A stretch of 64,000 nt of DNA from Euglena gracilis (Eukaryota > Euglenida > Euglenophyceae > Euglenales), in assembly GCA_039621445.1 (NCBI GenBank), contig CP154956.1, positions 68,146,452 through 68,210,451 of the forward strand, given 5' to 3'. Below are positions 33,441 through 44,000 of this stretch, piece by piece. The first letter of the stretch is position 1; every line of letters begins with the position of its first letter. Below the pieces are notes generated by a model, which worked only from the letters and a program-made list of their open reading frames with translations, searched no databases and was not told the DNA's origin. Position numbers and translations under genes: made by a program.

Positions 33441-34158
33441 GTAGATTCAATGCCATCGAGGCTGTCATCAAGCAAATTATTTTGATGCGTGTCACGCATG
33501 CACGTACGCACACACACACACACACACACGCGCGCGCGCGCACACACACCACACACACAGACAGACACACACACACTCACTCACTCACTCACACGTGCGC
33601 GCGAACACATATACACACACGCACACATTTACACAACAAAATGGAAAATGGAACGCAATCAGGTTCAACACACAGCCACATCAAGCAAAGCACATTAAAT
33701 ACTCATATTGCCAATGTCTTTTGTGGTGAAAGTTGGCAACCGCTTTAAAATGTCAGGTTCCGTGTCAGGGTGCCCTCAGGCTTGTTGCAAACACCCGAAG
33801 CCGGCGCAGTTGGTCGCAAGGCTGACGGCGGGGTGTATCGCGGCGGCACAAGCAGCCCTGCCCGCCCCCGGTGCAGGAGGTGCTGCAGTCGCAGGAGGAG
33901 CGGTCGGTGGCCCTCCTGCAGCAGCTGAGCGGCGCAGACGAGGCGTCGTGGCGGCAGATCTCGGACGCCGTCCAGGGGGTGATGGACCGCAAGCAGCAGG
34001 CGTTCATGCAGGACATGCATTCCAGGTCTCCCTGTGCCCTCCCCCCCACTGTGTCCTCGGTGTCCAAACACCCCCGTTTGGGCCAAAAGCCTTGCCGTCG
34101 CACGGAATCCTGGCTTGACTGAACACCTTTGTCTTAATCGCAATTTTTTTTAAAATTG

Positions 34159-34191
<33 letters not shown>

Positions 34192-37100
34192 CAATCAAAA
34201 ATCTTAATTAATTAGTTAGCTTAAGTTAATGGATGCTCACATTAACTTTGTAATTTCAGTGTTTGTTTCATACAGAGGGGGCGAGCTGTGTGCTGGGGAA
34301 TGTCCTCTGTGAGGCCCAGGGAGGAGCAGTCGCCGGTCCCCCATCCGGAAAGGAATTGTGGCCCAGGCACCGCCGCTGTGCAGTGCGGTGGACTACGAGG
34401 AGCGGCTCATGATGCAGAACGAGAAGCTGCAGGTGGAGGTGCGGATGTGGGAGCTGCGGGAGCAGGACCTGCAGGAGCAGTTCGCCTTCCGCGAGCAGCA
34501 GATCAAGCGGAAGTACGAGGAGCGCATTGGGTGTGGACTGCCCGCTGCCAAGAGGCAGGGGGGGCAACGAAGAGACTCGGTCTCGATCCCCCCGAACCTG
34601 TTGCGTTGCCACGCCCTTGTTTGTTGGGGACATTTCCATCAACAATTACCTCTTGGAATTTAGTCAGCCGTTCTCGCACTTAAATTTTTTGTGTTCCTTT
34701 CCGTAATTGCTCGGGGGGGGGGGGGCGAGCCAACTATGTGTTGAGTGCGAGATCGGCCGCGGAAGAGGACGACCACATCTGACAGCCATCGAAGAAGAGG
34801 GTACCTTTTTACACATGGGGAGGATCAGAACTCCCTTCTTTTCCCTTCTGTTTTCCTCCCTTTTGTGTTGTGAAAACCATCCCAGGGGGTTTGTTGTTTT
34901 TCATCAGCTCTTCTAATTATTTAATTCTCTGTTTTGGCTTTTGCATTCCTGCAATGGGTGAAAGTTGGAGTTACCTGGTGGGAGACCTGCAGAGAGATTG
35001 GCATCATGTGCAAGAGACCATATCGCCCACCGCCAGCCAAGTCTTATGGCAGACCTGGTGAGGTTGCCAACTCCATTTTCCTCCATCTCAAGCCCCCCCC
35101 CCCCCCCACTCTGTTATTTGGCGCCAAGGCTTTGCGTTTCCACCTTTTTTCCTTCAGAGGGTTTCGTGATGTGCAAGGTTGGCAAGGTGCTGTTTGGCTG
35201 GAAAGCCCTCGGAGGTGGCTTTCCAGCCAGCCAGCACCTTTGTTCACTTTTTATCCACTGGTGAGATGGACATGAGACACTCTCCTTTCTCGACAAAAGT
35301 ACATGGCGGTCCAACTTCCTTTTGGGCTTCTGAAGAGAATTTTTGGATTTTTTTTAATTTTCTGCCTCTCATCCTTGGCAAAAGTTTCCCCGTGCGCCTC
35401 CATGGCTGGTGGATCGTGAAGGCAGCATGCAGGGTTTGGCATTCTGCTCCCCCAGGAACGTTGCTGGTTTCAATCGTTGAGCGCCTTCCAGGCCACCCCG
35501 CCCCCTGCCGCAGGGAGCTGGAGGAGCAGCTCCGCACCCTCGGGGGCGTGTACCACCCGAGCACGCCGGAGTACTCCGTGGTGCACTGCCCGGTCAGCCT
35601 CGGCATCGACATCGCGGAGGAGCGGGCCCAGGCATGTGGCAGGCATGGAAGCTGAATGCAAACCTCAAAGCACGTCTCATTCCTAACGAGGACCTCTGCT
35701 TTTTCATGCCTGTTTTTTTCCTCCCAAATTTTTTTCCCTTGGCAAGTCTGGTCCTTCTTCCCCGTGGGGAAGGCTGGAAATTAGCCCCCAATCTCTGACT
35801 CTGGTTTTTTTTCAACCTCCACAAATTATACTTTTTTCAAATCTCTCTTACTCCGCCTTTCTTCTTCTTCTTCTTCTTGTTGTTGTTGTTCTTCTTCTTC
35901 TCCTGCACTGCCTGCCCCTGTGAAAAGCCGCCCCTGCATTTCGCAGCTTTACCTGACGAAGGAGCCGATCAAGATGCACCCCGGGGTGCGGGTGATCGGA
36001 GTGGACCCGGCCGTGGGGTCCTCCGGAGTGGCGGTCGGGGACGTCATCACGAAGGTGTCGTTCACCGTCCCCATCGGCAGCAGCGCTGACTTCCGCAATG
36101 CAGTGACCAAGGTCTGCTGCCCTTTGCCCAGGTCTTCATGTGTGGCGGATTGCATACAAATGCAAATCCCTTATTCACCTTTTCTTTTTATTTTCCAGTT
36201 TGACTGACTGGTCTTGGGCCCCCTTTCTTGGGGTTGAACTCCCTTGTGAATGTTGATTTTGACGATGGGACGTTATCCAATATTTGAGTTGGTGGAAAAT
36301 CCAGAGGGGGTTGTTGTAAATTGGGAGCTGTTGTCGGAGTGCAGTTCTTGCCAGAGGTTCCTGATGATGAGAGTGAATGGCTGACAGACATTTTTTCAGA
36401 CACATGTAATCAATCATAATCATGTGGGTTATTAATTAATCAATTTCATGTGGGTTCCTTCTTCCTTCCTCCTAAGAGGCATGTTATATATGTGCTCATG
36501 TTATTTTATCGTGAGCCATTCTTCTCAGTGGCAGAACTTTGCCTGGAGGCTTCTGGCATGAGTCAGCATGTTTCTCAGTTTGAGATTTGTGTAATATTTC
36601 CAACAGGCCGTTATGAAGAGAAACGGGAATTTTCTTTTTATTTCTTGAGGACCGCTAAAAGCCAAAAAAATCATAGATCAAAAGACACATTTTTGGGTGT
36701 TTCGGCTGGTTTGGCGATGATCTGAGGAGGCCAAAAATAGTTTCCCCCCTTGAGGTCGACCTCTTTCGTCGAAAAATACCGAATTGAAAATTTTCCCTTT
36801 GGATTTGTGGTTGAATGTGCTGGGACAGCAGATATTTTTTTGTTTCGTTCAGGACTGCCCTGATTGTAAAGAGTCATTCTAAAATGGACGGGGTTGAATT
36901 TTCTCACTTATGACCCCACCAGAGCCTTTTCACCATAGTCAGTCACTCATTCTCTAACCCCCCCCCCCCCAGACAGTCGGGTGGTGAGGTCAAGAATCTG
37001 AAGAGTGACTGACTGGCTCTTCGAAAGTATAATGTTATTTGACAGTTGTCTCTTTCAACCCATCTTTTCCCAACCTTGGCTATTTTTGGACTCCCAGGGG

Positions 37101-37551
37101 TAACCCTAGGGGGGGGGGTCAGCTTTTATTGCGAAACCCCCCGGGGGATCGTTCGCAACGTCCTGCTCGGCGAGTTTATAAAAGCAAATTTGACATTATT
37201 GGACAGAGTTAGAATTTTTGAACCGCGGTTTTAAAGACTTGCCCAGTCCAACCTCAGACCCCTCACGTTTGCATTCTCTTCGAATTTTCATCGGGAGGCC
37301 TTCTTCATTTCCTATTTTATTTGCAGGATAGCACGGTGAGTTAGTAGAAATAAAAAACCAACAAACTTTTGATCCGCGCGAACAGATTGGGCAAGCGCAG
37401 TGCCTCCTTGTCGCAGATGGCCCCCGGGGACCTCGTGATGATCCATGTGGAGAAGGAGGGGGCGGAGCGCGTCATCCCCGTCGTCGCCGGGGGCATCAAG
37501 CCGGGGCAACTGGACCAGGCCCTACCCTGCCCTCCCTCTCTGGTCGTGTGA
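33333..37551 (+). CDS. Gene B (multi-exon): coiled-coil protein with C-terminal PDZ domain
   Basis: Gene-level entry. Six exons chain in phase into about 250 residues. The start may be the ATG at 33342 or further upstream. Residues about 20-150 are charged, heptad-like coiled coil (LQVEVRMWELREQDLQEQF, KRKYEERIGELEEQLRTLGG). Then follows a PDZ-type fold: PGVRVIGVDPAVGSSGVAVG, DVITKVSFTVPIGSSADFRN, then MAPGDLVMIHVEKEGAERV. The G-D-V-I-x-x-V strand, the F-R-N-A-V helix and the P-G-D-L-V-x-I-x-V strand are in family order. PDZ domains bind C-terminal peptides, so a scaffold role is inferred. I see no signal peptide or membrane segment. The partner is unknown. Confidence 0.72.
33509..33630. repeat. 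CA/CG dinucleotide array
   Basis: ACACAC with CGCGCG islands in the gene B intron after exon 1. Confidence 0.9.
33877..34025 (+). CDS. Gene B exon 2
   Basis: Acceptor CCCGGTGCAG, donor GTCTCC. It encodes EVLQSQEERSVALLQQLSGA and ends QQAFMQDMHS. It is GC3-rich and helical. Phase 0 in, 2 out. Confidence 0.75.
34384..34530 (+). CDS. Gene B exon 3
   Basis: Acceptor CGCTGTGCAG, donor GTGTGG. It encodes AVDYEERLMMQNEKLQVEVR and ends REQQIKRKYEERI. The coiled-coil heptads continue without a break into the next exon. Confidence 0.78.
35514..35631 (+). CDS. Gene B exon 4
   Basis: Acceptor CCTGCCGCAG. It encodes GELEEQLRTLGGVYHPSTPE and ends LGIDIAEERAQ. The following intron begins GCATGT instead of GT, so it is a GC-AG intron, a known minor variant of conventional introns. 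Phase 2 in, 0 out, consistent with both neighbours. Confidence 0.75.
35947..36111 (+). CDS. Gene B exon 5: first part of PDZ domain
   Basis: Acceptor CATTTCGCAG, donor GTCTGC. It encodes LYLTKEPIKMHPGVRVIGVD, then PAVGSSGVAVGDVITKVSF, then TVPIGSSADFRNAVTK. It has the glycine-rich loop region, the GDVI strand and the helix of a PDZ domain. Exactly 55 codons. Confidence 0.8.
37417..37551 (+). CDS. Gene B exon 6: end of PDZ domain
   Basis: Acceptor CCTTGTCGCAG. It encodes MAPGDLVMIHVEKEGAERVI then PVVAGGIKPGQLDQ, which completes the PDZ domain. The frame then reads ALPCPPSLVV to a TGA at 37549-37551. This may be the true C-terminus or intron read-through if a donor (for example GTCGTG near 37542) is used. 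Confidence 0.7.
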   Translation: MAPGDLVMIHVEKEGAERVIPVVAGGIKPGQLDQALPCPPSLVV

Positions 37552-40500
37552 CTGCTGACCAGTCACCAATCTTAGCATGAGAATGAAAAAGTAAATTTAT
37601 GCCAGTTGCACCTGAACGCAATAACTGGGTGGTTGCCCAATCCTCCAACCTGTGCAGGATCGGGGGGTTTAGACAGCAGCACCTGGGTCTATTGAATTTG
37701 AACTCTGTATGGCGCAATGCTTGGGAGTGTCTTTTTTTGGATGGGCAGAGGCTTGTTTCTTTGTTTCCCTGAGCTGCGACAGATGTGGCAGCGAGCTCAT
37801 CCCATCACCACTATTCCCCCCAACTCCGCCAAGGGTTGGCTTTGGTCCCCAGCGACTAAAAACACCAACACGAGGCGAAATCGTGTGGTGTTTGTGGTAT
37901 TCACAAAATATTTCAACAAAGCAATTAAGGAACCACCTACATTTTTGATCAAACCAAACCAGAACCAATCAGCATCCAAATGGTAGTCCAGCTGGTAACG
38001 TAGTCATTTCCACCAAATCCCTGTGAGGTCTTAAATGATCCCTGAAAATGGAAGTGGGTTGCTAAGTTTGGTGAAGGTGTGACTGGAAAAAGCAGTTGAA
38101 TACTAATTTATCTGCATTTCAAGTGAACCCAATCACTTTAATTTGGGGGGGATTGCGACGCTTTTTTGCGACGCATTTGTATTTTCACCGCCTCAAAGTT
38201 GATGACAGTGCCAAAGTGGAGGGCAGGCGTTTCCTCCTGGAGTCACTGGTCTGTCTGTGGGTGAGTTTGCCGCTGACTCTCTGGCTTTGTGGACTGTGAT
38301 CCACACGAGTGGGTGAAATTGCAGAATTTCGAACACGAGGAATAAAGTCATTTTTCCTAATTGCGACCCTGGGAGGTTGGGATGTGTGATCCCTGGCGGT
38401 GGAGCCTGACCCGGACTGAGGCATCCCCACTCCCTCCCGCCCTTCACAACCGGACCGCGTGTTGTCTGCTCGTCAGGTCCAATCCCTGAAGGGGATGTCT
38501 GTTGCTGTCTCCTCAAGCCCAGTTCTCATCTGTTTTGTTGGGAGGAGGACTCGTTCTTCTACGGATGAATTCCACAAGTCCAATACCCCTAAGCGCAAAT
38601 TTTTTGTTCAAATCCTGACCTGATCCCTAATCTTTGTAAAAATAGCCCCACATCTGCAGGTGGGAACGTCGAAATCGACCACTTTCAGCATTTTCCAGGG
38701 GGGGGGGGCACAGGAATGGGACCCTCGCCCCTGGTTCTATTTGTGGATTCTGGGGGGGGACAAGTCAAAGGCTTCCATGGAGATATATCTGGAAGAACCT
38801 CAAGGAACCAGAGAGAACCTAAAGTTTTGCAGGGTAAGCTGCCAGAGCTGCCTTGGGCACTGCTGCACACACACCATCACCATCATTTTGGGCTTGGGGT
38901 TGGGTATGACCCACAAATTGCAGGTTTAAATTAATGCTCCATACTGTCTCTCTAATTTTCTCAATTTTTACAAATAATTGGGTAAAATTAAAATAGTTTT
39001 TGTACGCAAGTTCTGTCATAAATAGTCAGGACCGAGAATTTTGTGCTTCACAACGATTTTGTGAACCCCTACTAAAGGATTTTGTGGGAAGGGGTTTCCA
39101 TTGAGCATCTCCACTTTAAGGACCCCCTCGCCTGTGGATGCTGTAATAACAAAAACTGCCTGTGGATGTGGAGTTTTTTTTTATAGCTGAGTCAAAATGC
39201 CCCCATGCCTCAAACAGAAATTCAACAAATAAATTTGAAAAGGTTTGGAAGTTTTCGCTGAAAGAATAAAAGAGATGGTTTTCTATTCAAGAAGAACATA
39301 TAATTATCAGATATCATCAAAAAGACATAAACACACCCCAAGGCCTATGACAGACCAGAGACGTAAAGGAGGAGGATCTGTGTCTGGTACTGGTCATTTT
39401 TGGAAAACTGCCAAGCAGACCAAAGCAACCACATGTCCATGTACAATATGGCGGATGCGCATTTGCTGCCTGCCTTTCAATGGCCCGTGCTTCCTCCACT
39501 GCCTGTAAATTCAATCCCCTGCCTAGAGTCTGCCTGTAGATGACTGATGCCACACAGTGCCCCTCTATGGGACACTTTCATGCCTTCCAACTGACCCCTT
39601 CTCTGCTTCTCCCAGATTGTGGTCTCTGGTCTGTCATGGGCCTTGGGGTGTTTATGTTCTTTTTGATAAAGAAACCATCTCTTTTGTTCTTTCAGCGAAA
39701 ACTTCCAACCTTTCCAAATTAAATCGTCGAATTTCTGTTTGAGGCAGGTGCCATTTTGACTCAGGAAGGGGAAGGCACCACTGGTTTGGTCAAATCTCAA
39801 TCACCCTCTCAATGCCTGACAAGCGTTTGAATGGGATTTCAAATTTTGATAGCAAGCAACCCACACCAAGTTGGTCGTCATGGTCATGGACACAATCATC
39901 ATCATAACCCCTGTATGTATGTGGCCCGGCTTTATATTCGATTGGAATATCCCTGGGCAGTTGATATGGGGGGGGTTTACGTATGTCCGGGGGAGGGTCG
40001 AGGTTTTTGGGTGACACTGGTTCTTCTTCAATCCAAGTCAATTGCAATTTTATTGGCCTCTCAATTCTCTCCACGTACAATTTAGGACACACAGATGCAC
40101 TTCACGTGCAAAAATCCAACTTTCACAGAAAGATTTATCAAAAGCAACCTTGGGAGGATTTCCATTTCAGTGAGTATCAAACTGCCAAATATAAAGCCAG
40201 AGGGGTCCGATCTTTAACACTCCAATGTTAACCCTTGGTTGTGTGCGTGCAAGCTCTGCTCCCCTCAAGTAGACCCTTTGGCCTTTACTTGTTATCTTGG
40301 CCCCTTGTTTTTAGGCTGTTTGGCCTATTTTGCGCCTGGCCTGCCAAAAATTAACATGCAAACTTGGCCCCCCAAGGTCGGCCCCTCAGCCTTACCTTCA
40401 ACCGTGGTCCGGGTGGGGCCAAGTGCCCCGGGGGGGGGGGGGGCGCAATCAACATGGTGGGTTTGAGGATGGATGGTAACCAGGAAACCTTGGGGTTGAC

Positions 40501-40973
40501 CAAATCACAAATCACCTCCCCAAATAAAATAACACAACAACTAATAATAAAATAGACAATGAAACAGAAGTGCAAATGTGCAAGAGACGTGCAAATGTGC
40601 AAATGAATGTGCCCCACGACCACCACAAGCAAACCACCAAATTCTAATGGAGAATGAAGGAAAGCGGCAAAAACACTGAGATGGGGCCCACTGCAAAATC
40701 AGTGGCTGCATCTGGTGGCGATAAGTTGGTCGTTTAGACCATCCACTGGTGATGCACGTCTGCCCCCAAGCCCCCCAGGACAGTTTTAAATTTCTAATTT
40801 AATTGGCGTTGAAATTTCAGTGTGAAGTCTGTTTGCCATTTTCCCCTTATTTTGAAATTGAATTTTTGGTGCACAACACAAAACCTCTGCCACATCCCCC
40901 TGCCTTCCTCGGCACGCGTCCGCCCCGCCCCGCCGCCCCTCAGCCGCCGCGGGACCGTGGCGCATGCGGCCCC
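37552..40973. other. Region between genes B and C
   Basis: No supported exon. It contains the foldback element 39187-39764 and unremarkable unique sequence. Confidence 0.5.
39187..39764. mobile_element. Foldback element with long inverted arms
   Basis: The arms 39187-39362 and about 39628-39764 are inverted copies (CTGAGTCAAAATG ... CCTCAAACAGAAATTC ... GGAAGTTTTCGCTGAAAG ... CATGACAGACCAGAGAC). No target duplication was found. It lies between genes B and C. Confidence 0.65.
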
Positions 40974-41069
40974 ATGTCCTCCGCGAAGCGCGCGGTGCTG
41001 GCCCTCGCCGTCGTGCTCGTCTCCCTCGCCGCGTGCCTCATCCTGACCCTCAACGCCCCCATCGATGAC
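40974..41069 (+). CDS. Gene C exon 1: start codon and signal anchor
   Basis: The ATG at 40974 opens [20 protein letters not shown] followed by [12 protein letters not shown], one hydrophobic segment behind a short basic N-terminus, as in Golgi type II transferases. The frame is open upstream but loses protein-like composition, so this ATG is preferred. Donor GTCCCC; 32 codons, phase 0. Confidence 0.72.
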
Positions 41070-44000
41070 GTCCCCCACCGCCGGCCCCCCACCCCCCGCC
41101 AGCCGCACTCTGGCCGACCCCCACGGCGCAGCGGACGAACCCCCCAGCCCCCACCCAATGACCCACAGTACCCCCCCCCCCGTCCAAAACACACCATGTC
41201 GTCGACCCCCCCCCCGTGTCAACGACACATTCCCTGAACATTGGCGTGCCTTGGACAACTGGGGTGGGCATTGTTGTGTAAGGTTTCCCTCTTCTAGGGT
41301 GTATGTGTCCGTGTGTGCCTGTGCCAACCACACTGGGCCACCTGCATACCACTGCTGCCCCAGTAGCGTCCTCACTGCAGGGCCTCAGCGCCCCGGGGGG
41401 GGGGGGGGGCAACGCCGTGGCTGCTGCGCCGTGCCGGCGACGCCCCGCCGAGGGCCGCCCCGCCCCGCCCCACCGCGGCGGTCCGGCGGAGGAGCCGCCC
41501 GCCCTCCGCCCCGCCGCTGAGCGACCGCCGCCCCCCCGCCCCCTCCGGGCTGACCGGGAGGAGACCTTCGCCGAGCGGCGGCGGAAGACGCTGCCGACGC
41601 CGCCCGCCCTGCCGGAGCAGCAGGAGGGGCCGCAGATGCCGGTTGCGCCCCCGCACCATCCCCGGGAGCATCCGCACAAGTCTCCTCCCCAGGCCCAGGC
41701 CGAACCAGACATTCACTTGGTGTGTTCAGCAAACCTCATTTCTGTGGATCATCTGTTCACTAACATGAAGGATGTGTTTAATTGTGTTCACCGAAAGTTC
41801 TTTGTGTACATCTGCGAAGCAAAAATTCTTGTCCCCATAAATGTGCTGGTCTGATGTATTTCAATTTTTGATTTTTTTTCTTCATGATGCTAAGAATTAT
41901 TTTATGTTCACTCTCTTTGTTTCCCCCAGTTTGCGATGTTGACAAAGCTTGTAGATTTTTTTTCTTTGTTCATAGTTTCTGTTGTTATTCTTTTTTTGCA
42001 TCATGCTGGGCCTCAGCATGTTCAGGAATTTCTTACAGAATCCATTTTGTATTTTTTTCCAAAGCAACGAACATTGCTGAAAAAAATCAAACTATACAGC
42101 TGTGTACCTACCAGTGTACACCAGCATTTATCTGTACGTTAATTTGATACGTTTAATATAGTTTAATACGTAAAAAATTTGTGGAAATTGTTCCAGGGAA
42201 CCAGCCCTTTTGGGAGCCTGACAATAGTGATGTTGACACCAACTCCGGTGAAAAATTGCTATTAAAATGATGTTTGAATTGCTTCTGTGGTACCCCCCCC
42301 AGGGTTCGATATAAGGAGGGCGTACATGGTTTAGGTGGGGGGGGTGTCCCCCCCCCCCCCCCCCCTCCTGGCCCGCAGGGGGGGGTCCGGACCACCCCCC
42401 CCCCCACCTGCAAGGGGGGTCCGGACCGACCCTGGGGGGCAAAAATTGACCCCCCCCCAAAGGGGTCAATTTTTTCCTCCGGCGCTTCGCGCCGAAATTT
42501 TTTTGCATTTTTGGCACATTTTTGCCCAAAAAGTGCCCAAAATGGCACTTTTGGTCGTTTTGGGGGGTCAAAAATTTTCGGCCACCCTGACCGCGCACCT
42601 GTTTAGGTGGGGGGGGTGTCCCCCCCCCCCCCCCCCCCTCCTGGCCCGCAGGGGAGGGGGCCGGACCACCCCCCCCCCACCTGTCCTTATATCGAACCCT
42701 GCCCCCCCCCCTTGTCGTACGACCACCCCTCATTTATGACCCCCCCCCCGGTAGCAGGTTGCAGGTTGCGAAAATTTTAACACCACCTTACCTACGACCG
42801 CCCTTTCATTAATGACCACCCCAGTCGCAGGTTGCAGGTTATGGGGGTGTTACAACCCCCCCCCCCTGGTAGCAGGTTGCAGGAACCCGGTCGTACGACA
42901 AGGGGGGGGGGGCGGGTAGTCCTGATAAAAAGTTTCATCCATTTGGGAAAAGAGAGCAGTGGGAAAACAAATTAAGCAATTTGTTCACGGGTGCAGATAG
43001 CGATGGCAACAGTTGATACTCTCCTTCTGCCCTTGCCAACCCTTCAGGCGGACCTGAGGGGGGCAGGGGCTTGCGACTCTCCTCCACAGCCTTCCTCCCC
43101 TCCCATCCCCCGCTCCCTGGACCTCCCCTGCCCTCACCCCTTCCAGACCAGCACCACCCAGCCACTTTTGGGGTCAATTTTGGGTCAAAAAATCAGCTCT
43201 TTGCGCCGGAAAGGAAAAGAAGGTCCCAAACCCATGCTCACCCACCAACTCTCTCCCCACAAGTCCTTTACCCCTGAAACAACCTCTACCCTTCCCCCAC
43301 CTTCTCCCTTCTCCCATCCCCCTACATAAAATGGTGGGAACCATATCCGTTGCATACCTCTGCCCACCCAGGATATTGATCCCCCCCCTGGATATTGACA
43401 CCCTGGGCTGTTGGGCCAAATTTGCCCCCCCCCCCCCCCCAAGCTGACCTCTGTTGGGTCCAACCCGACCCCCGGAAAAATTCTTCCAGGTTTAAAAATG
43501 CACTAAGAGGATTGTTTTCCCAGAAAATATTTTTTTTTGCCTAACGAAGCGGCTGGGAACCATTGAAAACACACAGTTCCTAAGACGATGCCCAATGGTG
43601 ATTGGGGGTTCGAAAATTCATCCGTTCACTTGGCACGTGAGTCCAAGTGTGGGTAAAGTGACCGACCCCCCTGGGCTGTTGGGCCCAACTTAAACCCCCC
43701 CGAAGGTGACCCCCGGGCTGTTAGGCCCAACTTGATTGGGTCAATATCCTGGGGGTGGGTGGCCAAAAAGTTGAATTTTGAAAACTTTTTTAGAGATTTT
43801 TGCGCCCTTCCCGGCATCTTGTCTTATTTTTGGGATCTTTTTTTTGAGATTTTGCTGGGTCCCCCCCTGTGGGGTCTTTGGGTGGGGCAGGTTGCCTATG
43901 CTTTCGCCTATATTGCCAATACATTTGTTTGCTGAATAAGCAACATTAAAGAGTTTGTGTTTTCCATTCTTTTTTTGGCACAAATCTGTACCAAAAAAGC

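Noticed and set aside
34707-34820. Possible gene B exon (CEIGRGRGRPHLTAIEE)
   Set aside because: Exons 3 and 4 join in phase and preserve the coiled-coil heptads without it.
41050-41732. Minus-strand frames of 110-220 codons, Gly/Arg/Ala-rich
   Set aside because: Mirror images of the GC-rich stem exon of gene C; no splice logic on that strand.
43003-43310. Possible gene C exon beginning [14 protein letters not shown]
   Set aside because: No donor in a fitting phase and composition like the surrounding C-rich repeat; exons 2 and 3 join without it.
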